Assembly (NCBI GenBank): GCA_910578835.1
Contig: CAJTSK010000039.1
Location: 1-22,146 of the forward strand
Length of the DNA: 22,146 bases
Reading direction: 5' to 3'
DNA from: an uncultured Muribaculum sp.
Lineage (GTDB): Bacteria > Bacteroidota > Bacteroidia > Bacteroidales > Muribaculaceae
Part shown: positions 1 to 7,149 of the stretch, piece after piece
Position numbering within the stretch: position 1 is the first letter of the stretch
Layout of the letters: the number at the start of each line of letters is the position of its first letter
Made by a program: the position numbers and the translations under genes
The notes under the pieces: model-generated
The model's input: only the letters and a program-made list of their open reading frames with translations
What the model was told of the DNA's origin: nothing
Databases searched by the model: none

Positions 1-155
1 CTGCCATGCAGGAAGTTGGACTCGACTTTTTATGGTTTAGCGGACAGTAATAATTTTTTATAACTGAGATTTTAGAACCTCCCCCTATTTCATTTTTCAA
101 AAGCTAATGAAGATTCTCCTCGGTTGACATCTGAGTCACATAGAATACAATAAAC
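1..155. other. Non-coding left edge, no gene identified
   Basis: No convincing coding region lies here; it is AT-rich sequence beyond the lysA terminator. The first ~60 bases contain TTTAGCGGACAGT, which loosely resembles the ends of some Bacteroidota insertion sequences. No second copy or transposase is visible, so this stays a suggestion only. The short reading frame crossing 136-339 overlaps lysA antisense and has no protein-like character. Confidence 0.4.
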
Positions 156-197
156 ATGAATGCGGGAAGAACTGCCAACAATCCTTCCCGCATTCAT
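156..197 (-). terminator. Hairpin terminator after lysA
   Basis: A perfect 14-bp inverted repeat (ATGAATGCGGGAAG at 156-169, complement at 184-197) encloses a 14-base loop, 20 bases past the lysA stop. Reading leftward it is followed by a loosely U-rich run (GTTTATTGTATTCT). The stem is strong but the U-tract is imperfect and the loop large, so termination is likely rather than certain. Confidence 0.75.
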
Positions 198-217
198 ATT
201 GTGTTATTAGTGATGTA

Positions 218-1363
218 TCAATGAGCAACGCTGCCCGGAAGAGCACGGCAATTGTATTGTGATGCCATGATTTCGCCATACGCCCCCGCCGAGCGAATGG
301 CAAGTAAATCGCCACGCTTGGTAAGAGGCAGTTTCTCATCTACGCCGAAGCAGTCAGATGACTCACAAATAGGACCAACGACATCATACTCCTCTTCCTC
401 AGTGCTTGAAGAAGTGATATTCTGTATAACATGATGAGCCTGATACAACGCTGGACGAATGAGGTCGGTCATTCCGGCGTCAACGATTACAAACTTCTTT
501 TTGACACCATCCTTGACATAACGCACCTTGGTGATAAGAGAGCCACACTGCCCTACTATAGAGCGTCCAAGCTCAAAATGCACTTGCTGTGTGGCATCAA
601 GATGGAGATTATCACGGAATGTATCAAAGTAAGCCTTGAAGTCAGGTATCGGATTGCCATCGGGGTTATCATAATCAATGCCAAGTCCTCCGCCTACATT
701 AATTGACGAAAATTCAACGCCAAGCGCCTTATACTCTGTAATAAGAGCGTTTATACGGTCACACAACACCTTGAACGGTTCGGTAACAGTAATCTGTGAG
801 CCGATGTGGAAATGAAGACCTACAAGACGTAGATTAGGATTTTTCAAGCAGAAATCCACTGCATCACGGAGCATCTCCAATGCTATGCCAAATTTGTTTT
901 CTTCAAGTCCGGTCGTTATATAATGATGAGTGTGAGCATCAATATTAGGATTGACACGGAGCGCCACATTTGCCACCTTGCACTTGTTTGCCGCCATCTC
1001 CTGGATAAGCTGTAGCTCAGGCAATGATTCAGCGTTGAAACAGTCAATATTGTTGTCAAGCGCATAGTCAATCTCGTTGTCACCCTTCCCTACTCCGGCA
1101 AACACAATTTTTGAGGCCGGGAAGCCAGCTTTGAGAGCAGCCCTTATTTCGCCTTCGCTTACACAATCCACACCCAATCCGGCTTTTGCAATCTCGCTTA
1201 TAATCAGAGGATTTGCGTTAGCTTTTATCGCGTAATGGACATGAAAATTAGCATCGGGCGCAGCAGCTTTCACTGCATCCAAAGTCTTATGAAGCAACTC
1301 CATGTCATAGTAATAAAACGGTGTTGCCTGCGACTCAAATTTTTGTATAGGAAAATTACTCAT
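218..1363 (-). CDS. lysA: Diaminopimelate decarboxylase
   Basis: This is a 381-residue PLP-dependent fold-type III decarboxylase, converting meso-diaminopimelate to L-lysine and CO2 in the cytoplasm, the last step of lysine synthesis. The PLP lysine is K47 in HYAIKANANP. HIGSQ (186-190) and GGGLGIDY (224-231) bind the cofactor phosphate. ELGR (264-267) replaces the more usual EPGR. C333 in PICESSD is the partner-subunit active-site cysteine, and SAGAYG with Y370 near the C-terminus bind substrate. Length fits the family. The ATG lies 9 bases after the lysC stop, so the two are co-transcribed, and a hairpin terminator follows. The pairing with lysC joins the first and last steps of the pathway. 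Confidence 0.97.
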   Translation of the reverse strand: MSNFPIQKFESQATPFYYYDMELLHKTLDAVKAAAPDANFHVHYAIKANANPLIISEIAKAGLGVDCVSEGEIRAALKAGFPASKIVFAGVGKGDNEIDYALDNNIDCFNAESLPELQLIQEMAANKCKVANVALRVNPNIDAHTHHYITTGLEENKFGIALEMLRDAVDFCLKNPNLRLVGLHFHIGSQITVTEPFKVLCDRINALITEYKALGVEFSSINVGGGLGIDYDNPDGNPIPDFKAYFDTFRDNLHLDATQQVHFELGRSIVGQCGSLITKVRYVKDGVKKKFVIVDAGMTDLIRPALYQAHHVIQNITSSSTEEEEYDVVGPICESSDCFGVDEKLPLTKRGDLLAIRSAGAYGEIMASQYNCRALPGSVAH

Positions 1364-1372
1364 ACATCAAAT

Positions 1373-2695
1373 TTAACCTTTGTGTTTAAACAATCGGTCG
1401 CTTAATAAGTTGAGTGCTTTTACCTTGTCTTCCTTTCTCACAAGGAAAGAAATATTGTAGTTGCTACCGCCGTAAGAAATCATGCGCACGGGTATCTCCT
1501 TAAGTGCATCGAGTGCTTCAGCTTCAAATCCGCGGTTTTGCCATTCGAGATCGCCTACCACACAGATTATGACCATATCTTTGTCAATCGTAACCGTGCC
1601 AAACTTACGCAAGTCATCAAGTATGAGATTGAGGTTGCGCTCGTTGTCAATGGTAAGTGACACTCCTACTTCAGACGTTGCAATCATGTCGATGGGAGTC
1701 TGGTGAGTCTCAAACACTTCAAACACCTTGCGCAAGAAGCCGTAAGCGAGCAACATTCTGCCCGACTTTATCTTAATCGCAGTGATATTGTCTTTTGCAG
1801 CCACTGCCTTGATTTTGCGCGGATCCTGCGCGTTGTGAATCAGCGTACCCGGAGCATCAGGCTGCATGGTATTGAGCAGTCTTACCGGAATATTATTTAG
1901 CTTCGCCGGCAAGATACATGTAGGATGGAGAATCTTTGCACCGAAATAGGCAAGCTCAGCAGCCTCTTCAAAATGGAGCTCCTTAACCGGCTGCGTGCCC
2001 TCCACGAAACGCGGGTCGTTGTTGTGCATTCCGTCAATATCGGTCCATATCTCAATTTCGTCGGCATTGATAGCCGCACCTATGAGCGAAGCTGTATAGT
2101 CACTGCCGCCACGCTGTAGATTGTCAATCTCACCGTAGGCATTACGGCAGATGTAGCCTTGTGTTATGTAGATGTCGGCATCCTGATGTTTTTCAAGACG
2201 CGCGTTCAACTTCTGGCGGATATACTGGGTGTCAGGCTCCGAGTTTTTGTCGGTGCGCATAAACTCCAATGCAGGCAGCAATACTGAATTGACACCCTTT
2301 TCCTGAAGGTAAATATTCATCATCGCGGTCGACATCAATTCGCCCTGGGCAAGAATCTCTTTTTCTTCAAAAAGAGTGAATATATCCTTAGTAAATGACC
2401 TGATATAATTGAAACATCCCTTGACTTCCTTTATCGCGGCTTCTTTAGCCATGTCGGTGTCATAAAGCTCGTCAATGGTGCGCATATATTTTGTTTCGAG
2501 CTGATTGACAGTTTCTTTCGCACCATCGATGTTCTTTTTGTAGAGATATTCCGATATTTCAACAAGAGTGTTTGTGGTTCCAGACATCGCTGAAAGCACA
2601 ACAATGTTTTTACCACGAGAGGTTACAAGCCCGGCTACTTCCTTTATACGCTGGGCTGAGCCTACAGAAGTGCCTCCAAATTTTAAAACCTTCAT
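1373..2695 (-). CDS. lysC: Aspartate kinase (monofunctional)
   Basis: This 440-residue protein phosphorylates L-aspartate with ATP, the committed step to lysine/diaminopimelate, threonine and methionine. The N-terminal kinase domain (about 1-290) starts with KFGGTSVG (5-12). It also carries GGSDYTA (196-202), WTDIDG (217-222) and GAKILHP (252-258). Two ACT-like segments follow, around MIATSEVGVSLTID (337-350) and ISYGGSNYNISFLV (406-419), normally the allosteric site for lysine feedback. There is no homoserine dehydrogenase domain, unlike ThrA. Length resembles E. coli LysC. A TAnnTTTG element about 30 bases upstream suggests its own promoter. Inhibition by lysine specifically is inferred from the pairing with lysA. 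Confidence 0.96.
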   Translation of the reverse strand: MKVLKFGGTSVGSAQRIKEVAGLVTSRGKNIVVLSAMSGTTNTLVEISEYLYKKNIDGAKETVNQLETKYMRTIDELYDTDMAKEAAIKEVKGCFNYIRSFTKDIFTLFEEKEILAQGELMSTAMMNIYLQEKGVNSVLLPALEFMRTDKNSEPDTQYIRQKLNARLEKHQDADIYITQGYICRNAYGEIDNLQRGGSDYTASLIGAAINADEIEIWTDIDGMHNNDPRFVEGTQPVKELHFEEAAELAYFGAKILHPTCILPAKLNNIPVRLLNTMQPDAPGTLIHNAQDPRKIKAVAAKDNITAIKIKSGRMLLAYGFLRKVFEVFETHQTPIDMIATSEVGVSLTIDNERNLNLILDDLRKFGTVTIDKDMVIICVVGDLEWQNRGFEAEALDALKEIPVRMISYGGSNYNISFLVRKEDKVKALNLLSDRLFKHKG

Positions 2696-2725
2696 TCCGA
2701 TATATTATTATTTCAAAAATTCTTA

Positions 2726-2733
2726 CAAAAGTA
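2726..2733 (-). promoter_or_regulatory. Candidate -7 element for lysC-lysA
   Basis: Reading leftward, TACTTTTG matches the Bacteroidota -7 consensus TAnnTTTG, in the 63-base gap between the ABC ATPase and lysC. No TTG is found at the -33 distance, so this is weaker than the other promoters in the window. It would give a leader of about 25 bases. Confidence 0.4.
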
Positions 2734-2758
2734 ATAAAAAAGCATCGTATTATCGCTA

Positions 2759-3439
2759 TTAATTGCACGCAATTCCTTCCATCGGTGCTATACGCTTATC
2801 ATCGCAGCGCAATACCTTGCCGGGGAAGGTGTCAAGAAGGCTGAGATTGTGAGTAGCCATTATGACAGCCGTACCCTCGGCGGCAATGCCGTGAAGATAG
2901 CGCACTATCTGCTCGCCTGTCGCCGGGTCAAGGTTGCCTGTGGGCTCATCGGCAAGTATAAGGCGCGGACGGTTCAACAGCGCACGGGCAATCACGATAC
3001 GCTGCTGCTCTCCGCCTGAAAGCTCATGAGGCATCTTGTAAGACTTGGTAATCATACCCACCTCTTTAAGCACCTCCTCTATGCGGTCGTCCATGTCGCT
3101 CTTGTTTTTCCAGCCGGTAGCCTGTAGCACAAAGAGCAGGTTTTCATACACAGTGCGGTCAGTAAGCAATTGAAAATCCTGAAACACAATGCCTATCTCA
3201 CGACGCAAAAAGGGTATTTTCTTGCGCTTTATGGTAGAGATTTCGTAGTCGAGCACACGCGCCTCACCGGTCTCGATGGGAATTTCAGCATACATCGATT
3301 TAAGCAGGCTGCTTTTGCCGCTGCCCACCTTGCCAATGATATATATAAATTCACCCTCCTCCACCTCAAGATTCACATTTTTGAGCACAACATGCTCCTT
3401 ACGCAGAATCTCGACATTTTTATAATCAATAACTTTCAT
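2759..3439 (-). CDS. FtsE-like ABC transporter ATP-binding protein
   Basis: This is a 226-residue ABC ATPase of the FtsE/LolD class with no membrane domain of its own. Walker A is GKVGSGKS (36-43), the Q-loop glutamine Q87 in FQDFQLL, the signature LSGGEQQR (140-147), Walker B LILADEPTG (160-168) and the switch histidine H197. FtsE normally works with the membrane protein FtsX to activate cell-wall hydrolases at division. No ftsX lies beside it, so the partner must be encoded elsewhere. The ATG at 3439, 9 bases past hisIE, was chosen over an in-frame TTG directly after the hisIE stop because it starts the typical beta-strand MKVIDYKNVEI. It appears to be the last gene of the purU-his operon. 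FtsE is the best guess; another MacB/LolD-type ATPase is possible. Confidence 0.85.
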   Translation of the reverse strand: MKVIDYKNVEILRKEHVVLKNVNLEVEEGEFIYIIGKVGSGKSSLLKSMYAEIPIETGEARVLDYEISTIKRKKIPFLRREIGIVFQDFQLLTDRTVYENLLFVLQATGWKNKSDMDDRIEEVLKEVGMITKSYKMPHELSGGEQQRIVIARALLNRPRLILADEPTGNLDPATGEQIVRYLHGIAAEGTAVIMATHNLSLLDTFPGKVLRCDDKRIAPMEGIACN

Positions 3440-3448
3440 TCCTGCCAA

Positions 3449-4048
3449 TTATCCTTTATGACGACTCGCGAGCTCGGCTGACAGTTCTTCTATGCGATGT
3501 CCTTTTTCCGTAAGCAACACGATAAGGTGAAATATAAGGTCTGACGCCTCATAGATAAGCCGGTTGTCAGTACCGTTGGTTGCCTCTATGATAGTCTCAA
3601 CAGCTTCCTCGCCCACCTTCTGAGCCATACGGTTAAGTCCCTTTTTGAAAAGCAATGTTGTGTAAGAGTCTTCCGGCATCTCCTCTTTGCGACGGATTAT
3701 GAAATCCTGCAGATAGCTCAAAAACTCTATACCTTGCTTGTTTTCAGTGCCGAAACAAGTATCGGTGCCTTTATGGCATACCGGTCCCACGGGTCTTACC
3801 TTTATCAGCAATGTATCATTGTCGCAATCTTCTTCTATCGACACGACATTGAGAAAATTACCGCTTTCCTCACCTTTTGTCCAAAGGCGGTTTTTAGTGC
3901 GGCTGAAGAAGGTCACCTTTCCGTCGGCGACTGTCTTGTCGTAGGCTTCCTGGTTCATGAAACCGAGCATCAGTACATTCTTAGTCTGTGCATCCTGAAT
4001 AATAGCCGGCACAAGACCGCCAAGTTTTTGAAAGTTTAGGTTTGCCAT
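3449..4048 (-). CDS. hisIE: Bifunctional phosphoribosyl-AMP cyclohydrolase / phosphoribosyl-ATP pyrophosphatase
   Basis: This 199-residue fusion performs histidine steps 2 and 3. The HisE half hydrolyses PR-ATP to PR-AMP and the HisI half opens the purine ring. HisI (about 1-110) shows LMLGFMN (26-32), SRTKNRLWTKGE (49-60), the metal-binding DCDND (74-78) and zinc cysteines in CHKGTDTCF (91-99). HisE (about 112-199) shows the helical MazG-like segment KVGEEAVETIIEA and EASDLIFHLIVLL. Length matches known HisIE fusions. It starts 12 bases after hisF and is followed at 9 bases by the ABC ATPase. Confidence 0.96.
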   Translation of the reverse strand: MANLNFQKLGGLVPAIIQDAQTKNVLMLGFMNQEAYDKTVADGKVTFFSRTKNRLWTKGEESGNFLNVVSIEEDCDNDTLLIKVRPVGPVCHKGTDTCFGTENKQGIEFLSYLQDFIIRRKEEMPEDSYTTLLFKKGLNRMAQKVGEEAVETIIEATNGTDNRLIYEASDLIFHLIVLLTEKGHRIEELSAELASRHKG

Positions 4049-4060
4049 AATATATAGTTG

Positions 4061-4816
4061 TTATAATCTTACATTAATATTTCGGTCATAAAGATACTGC
4101 TTTAAACCCGCAATTCCAATTTCATTAAAATGAAAAATGCCTGCTGCAAGTGCCGCGTCAGCTTTCCCCGCGGTAAACACATCATAGAAGTGAGAGCATT
4201 CCCCTGCTCCACCCGATGCGATGACCGGCACTGACACTTCTTCTGACAGCCGGGCAAGCGCCTCGCAGGCGAAACCGGTTTTCACGCCGTCATGGTCCAT
4301 GCTGGTAAACAAGATTTCACCGGCACCACGGTCAACCCCCTCTTTTGCCCATTCAAAAAGGTGGCGCTGTACCGGGACTCTTCCCCCATTGACATAACAG
4401 AGCCAGTCGCCATCGGTGAAACGCGCATCAATTGCAAGCACACACACCTGCGAGCCAAAGCGCGAAGCAATTTCGCCAATAAGCGAGGGATTACGCAGCG
4501 CTGAAGAGTTGACTGACACCTTGTCGGCACCGGCATTGAGCAGAGTTTCCACATCGGCGACACTGCCTATGCCTCCACCCACGGTAAAGGGTATATTAAT
4601 ATTCTGGGCTACTCTCGTCACAAGGTCTATGAATGTCTTTCTTCCTTCATGAGAAGCCGTTATATCAAGATACACCAGCTCGTCGGCACCTTCTTCGCTA
4701 TATTTCTTTCCAAGCGCGACAGGGTCACCCGCATCACGGAAATTGACAAAGTTAACACCTTTCACAGTCTTGCCATCCTTCACGTCAAGACAAGGAATAA
4801 TACGTTTCGCTAACAT
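4061..4816 (-). CDS. hisF: Imidazole glycerol phosphate synthase, cyclase subunit
   Basis: This 251-residue (beta/alpha)8 barrel pairs with HisH. Ammonia from HisH passes through the barrel and reacts with PRFAR to give imidazole glycerol phosphate plus AICAR, which returns to purine synthesis. The catalytic aspartates are D11 (IIPCLDV) and D130 (LAIDAR). Phosphate-binding glycines lie in TVGGGIGS (78-85) and ASGGAGE (200-206). The start codon overlaps the hisA stop by 7 bases, suggesting translational coupling. All expected residues are intact. Confidence 0.97.
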   Translation of the reverse strand: MLAKRIIPCLDVKDGKTVKGVNFVNFRDAGDPVALGKKYSEEGADELVYLDITASHEGRKTFIDLVTRVAQNINIPFTVGGGIGSVADVETLLNAGADKVSVNSSALRNPSLIGEIASRFGSQVCVLAIDARFTDGDWLCYVNGGRVPVQRHLFEWAKEGVDRGAGEILFTSMDHDGVKTGFACEALARLSEEVSVPVIASGGAGECSHFYDVFTAGKADAALAAGIFHFNEIGIAGLKQYLYDRNINVRL

Positions 4817-5535
4817 AAGGCAATCCTTTCCAAGTCGTTAAGTGTGATACGCCCTTCATAAATCGCTTTGCCCACTATCACGGCAGGCACCCCGGCGTCG
4901 TTTAGGCGATATATGTCATCAACCGAACTGACACCGCCACTCGCAATTACGCGCGCTTCAGGAAGTACCTCCATCATAGAGCGATACATATCAATTGAAG
5001 GTCCCTCAAGAGTACCGTCAACAGATATGTCGGTCGATATGACCTGTCTTATACCTTTCTTGTAATAAGCCTTGACAAATTCAAGCAAATCATAATCTGA
5101 CTGCTCCAGCCATCCGTCGGTGGCAACTTTGCCCGCATTGGCATCGGCACCAAGAATCACCTTGTCGGCGCCATATTTTACAAGCCAACGCTCAAACATA
5201 TCCGGCGACTTCACCGCGACACTGCCACCCGTAATCATCGCAGCACCGCAGTCAAATGCAATCCTTACATCCTCGTCGCTCTTCAAGCCTCCCCCGAAAT
5301 CAATAACCAGAGCAGTATGTGTGGCTATCTTTTCAAGTGTCTTATAATTGACTATATGGCTTGATCGTGCACCGTCAAGATCCACTACATGCAACTGACG
5401 GCACCCGGCATCGCTAAACCGTTTTGCCATATCGACAGGATTCTCGCCATACACCCGTGAGCTATCATAATCGCCACGGGTCAGACGCACACATTTGCCG
5501 CCGATTATGTCAATAGCGGGAATTACCTGTATCAT
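4810..5535 (-). CDS. hisA: ProFAR isomerase
   Basis: This is a 241-residue (beta/alpha)8 barrel that isomerises ProFAR to PRFAR by an Amadori rearrangement, step 4 of histidine synthesis. The catalytic pair is D9 (PAIDIIGGKCVRL) and D131 (LGADANAG). Phosphate-binding motifs are DFGGGL (79-84) and IASGGVSS (197-204). STDIS (167-171) lies at the active-site rim. Its ATG overlaps the hisH stop in an ATGA junction, and its end overlaps hisF, so hisH-hisA-hisF is one coupled block. Confidence 0.97.
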   Translation of the reverse strand: MIQVIPAIDIIGGKCVRLTRGDYDSSRVYGENPVDMAKRFSDAGCRQLHVVDLDGARSSHIVNYKTLEKIATHTALVIDFGGGLKSDEDVRIAFDCGAAMITGGSVAVKSPDMFERWLVKYGADKVILGADANAGKVATDGWLEQSDYDLLEFVKAYYKKGIRQVISTDISVDGTLEGPSIDMYRSMMEVLPEARVIASGGVSSVDDIYRLNDAGVPAVIVGKAIYEGRITLNDLERIALC

Positions 5536-6122
5536 AATTCAAGAAAGTTTTTTATTATCATTTCGCCGACATCACCACTCTTCTCCGGATGAAACTGCGT
5601 GGAGAAAAAATTATCCTTACGCATGGAGGCACTGAACGGGACTATATAGTCAGTGGTTGCCACCGTAGCCTCGCATACCGGCACATAATAGCTATGCACA
5701 TAATATACAAATGCATTGGCAGCTGACTGCGGTATTACACCGGCAGGCGATGTCACTTTAATCGTATTCCACCCCATGTGGGGTATTTTCATGCCATCGA
5801 CAGCAGGAAAGCGCAATACATCAGTGTCAAATATACCAAGACAATCGGTGTCACCCTCCTGAGAATGGCGACACATCAACTGCTGACCTATGCAAATGCC
5901 AAGCACAGGCTGCTGCAACGACTTTATAAGCGAGTCAAGCCCCTTGTCACGCAGGTATGCCATAGCCGACGAAGCCTCGCCAACACCGGGAAAAATAACC
6001 TTGCCGGCATTACGGATAAGGTCGAAATCATCGGTCACCACAGCTTCCACTCCGAGCCGGCGCAAGGCACACAGCACGGAAAAATTATTTCCGGCATTAT
6101 ATTTTATAACAGCAACTTCCAT
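5532..6122 (-). CDS. hisH: Imidazole glycerol phosphate synthase, glutamine amidotransferase subunit
   Basis: This 196-residue class I glutaminase supplies ammonia to HisF. The triad is visible: C77 in GICIGQQLM (the family usually has GICLGMQL), then H178 and E180 in FHPEKS. PHMGWN (114-119) is the conserved HisF-interface motif. The ATG falls only 4 bases after the purU stop, so it is almost certainly co-transcribed and possibly coupled with purU. No separate his promoter is visible. Confidence 0.97.
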   Translation of the reverse strand: MEVAVIKYNAGNNFSVLCALRRLGVEAVVTDDFDLIRNAGKVIFPGVGEASSAMAYLRDKGLDSLIKSLQQPVLGICIGQQLMCRHSQEGDTDCLGIFDTDVLRFPAVDGMKIPHMGWNTIKVTSPAGVIPQSAANAFVYYVHSYYVPVCEATVATTDYIVPFSASMRKDNFFSTQFHPEKSGDVGEMIIKNFLEL

Positions 6123-6126
6123 TTAA

Positions 6127-6996
6127 TCAGCTGAACACAATGGTCTTATTATTATAAGTAAGTATCTTGCGCTGGATATGCTTTTCCACAGCTCGGGAAA
6201 GAACTATTTTTTCAAGGTCACGACCTTTCTTAACAAGGTCGGCAACAGTGTCCTTATGAGTCACTCGGGTGATATCCTGCTCGATAATCGGTCCGGCATC
6301 AAGGTCGGGGGTAACATAGTGGCTTGTGGCACCTATGAGCTTCACGCCACGGTCGTAAGCGGCATGATATGGCTTGGCTCCCACAAACGCCGGAAGAAAC
6401 GAGTGATGGATGTTTATTATATGGTGAGGATAGCGGTTGATAAAATCCTCGGAAAGCACCTGCATGTAACGCGCAAGCACAATGAAATCCACATCATACG
6501 AATCAAGAATCTCAAATTCCTTAGCCTCCATCTCTGCCTTGTTTTCCTTAGTGATGGAGATGACCTCAAAGGGAATGTCAAACTGCTTTGCCACCACCGA
6601 CAAGTCGGGATGATTGCTTATGATTACAGGTATATCAACCTCCCATTCACCGGAGATATAGCGGGCAAGTATATCGTAAAGACAGTGAGACATCTTGCTT
6701 ACAAAGATAGCCATACGTTGCTTCTTATCAGAAAATTTCAGCGTATAGTTGAGATTGTAACGCTGTGCATAGAGCACCTTGAAATATTCATCAATTTTTT
6801 CCTTTGGAATGATAAAGTTATCAAGTTCCCACTCCACCCTCATGTAGAACACGCCGTTGACACGGTCTACATACTGGTCGAGATATACGATATTTCCGCC
6901 ATTGACATTGATAAACTCTGTTATCACTGCGATGATGCCCGGCTGGTCGGGGCAATGCATAAGGAGTATAGCTGTATTCTTTTGTTTCTGTTCCAT
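6127..6996 (-). CDS. purU: Formyltetrahydrofolate deformylase
   Basis: This 289-residue enzyme hydrolyses 10-formyl-THF to formate and THF, balancing the one-carbon pool. An N-terminal ACT domain (about 9-85) begins ILLMHCPDQPGIIA. The formyltransferase-type catalytic domain (about 93-285) has the catalytic N195 and H197 in NIHHSFLPAF and the aspartate D233 in DLDAGPII. Length and domain order are those of PurU rather than PurN, which lacks the ACT domain. It is the first gene of the purU-his-ATPase operon, with a good promoter just upstream. The linkage to his genes may reflect the shared AICAR/formyl-folate node; that is inference. Confidence 0.95.
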   Translation of the reverse strand: MEQKQKNTAILLMHCPDQPGIIAVITEFINVNGGNIVYLDQYVDRVNGVFYMRVEWELDNFIIPKEKIDEYFKVLYAQRYNLNYTLKFSDKKQRMAIFVSKMSHCLYDILARYISGEWEVDIPVIISNHPDLSVVAKQFDIPFEVISITKENKAEMEAKEFEILDSYDVDFIVLARYMQVLSEDFINRYPHHIINIHHSFLPAFVGAKPYHAAYDRGVKLIGATSHYVTPDLDAGPIIEQDITRVTHKDTVADLVKKGRDLEKIVLSRAVEKHIQRKILTYNNKTIVFS

Positions 6997-7021
6997 AATT
7001 GCAACACCTGCGTTAATTCTG

Positions 7022-7052
7022 CAAATATACTCACTTATTGACGATTTAACAA
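7022..7052 (-). promoter_or_regulatory. Bacteroidota promoter for the purU-his operon
   Basis: Reading leftward: TTG (7052-7050), a 20-base spacer, then TATATTTG (7029-7022), an exact TAnnTTTG -7 element. Transcription should start near 7015, giving a leader of about 19 bases. No leader peptide rich in histidine codons or attenuator fits in so short a leader. Confidence 0.7.
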
Positions 7053-7074
7053 TAAAATGACACTATTTATAGAT

Positions 7075-7127
7075 AAAAACATACACTTTTGCTCGAAAAA
7101 TCAATTTCTTTTCGGCAAAAGTGTATG
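7075..7127 (-). terminator. Terminator after recQ
   Basis: A perfect 13-bp outer stem (7080-7092 with 7115-7127) continues, past one bulged base, into a 6-bp inner stem (CGAAAA with TTTTCG). Reading leftward, TTTTT follows directly (7079-7075), 23 bases past the recQ stop. This is a strong intrinsic terminator separating clpP-clpX-recQ from purU. Confidence 0.85.
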
Positions 7128-7149
7128 ATATATCGGTTTTCAGCAAAAA

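Noticed and set aside
3440..3448. TTG start for the FtsE-like gene directly abutting the hisIE stop
   Set aside because: It adds only three residues (MAG) before an ATG that begins the typical first beta-strand; the ATG is the simpler start.
6178..7041. 287-codon open frame antisense to purU
   Set aside because: It is the mirror of a clear purU gene, has no recognisable motif and no promoter; treated as a shadow frame.
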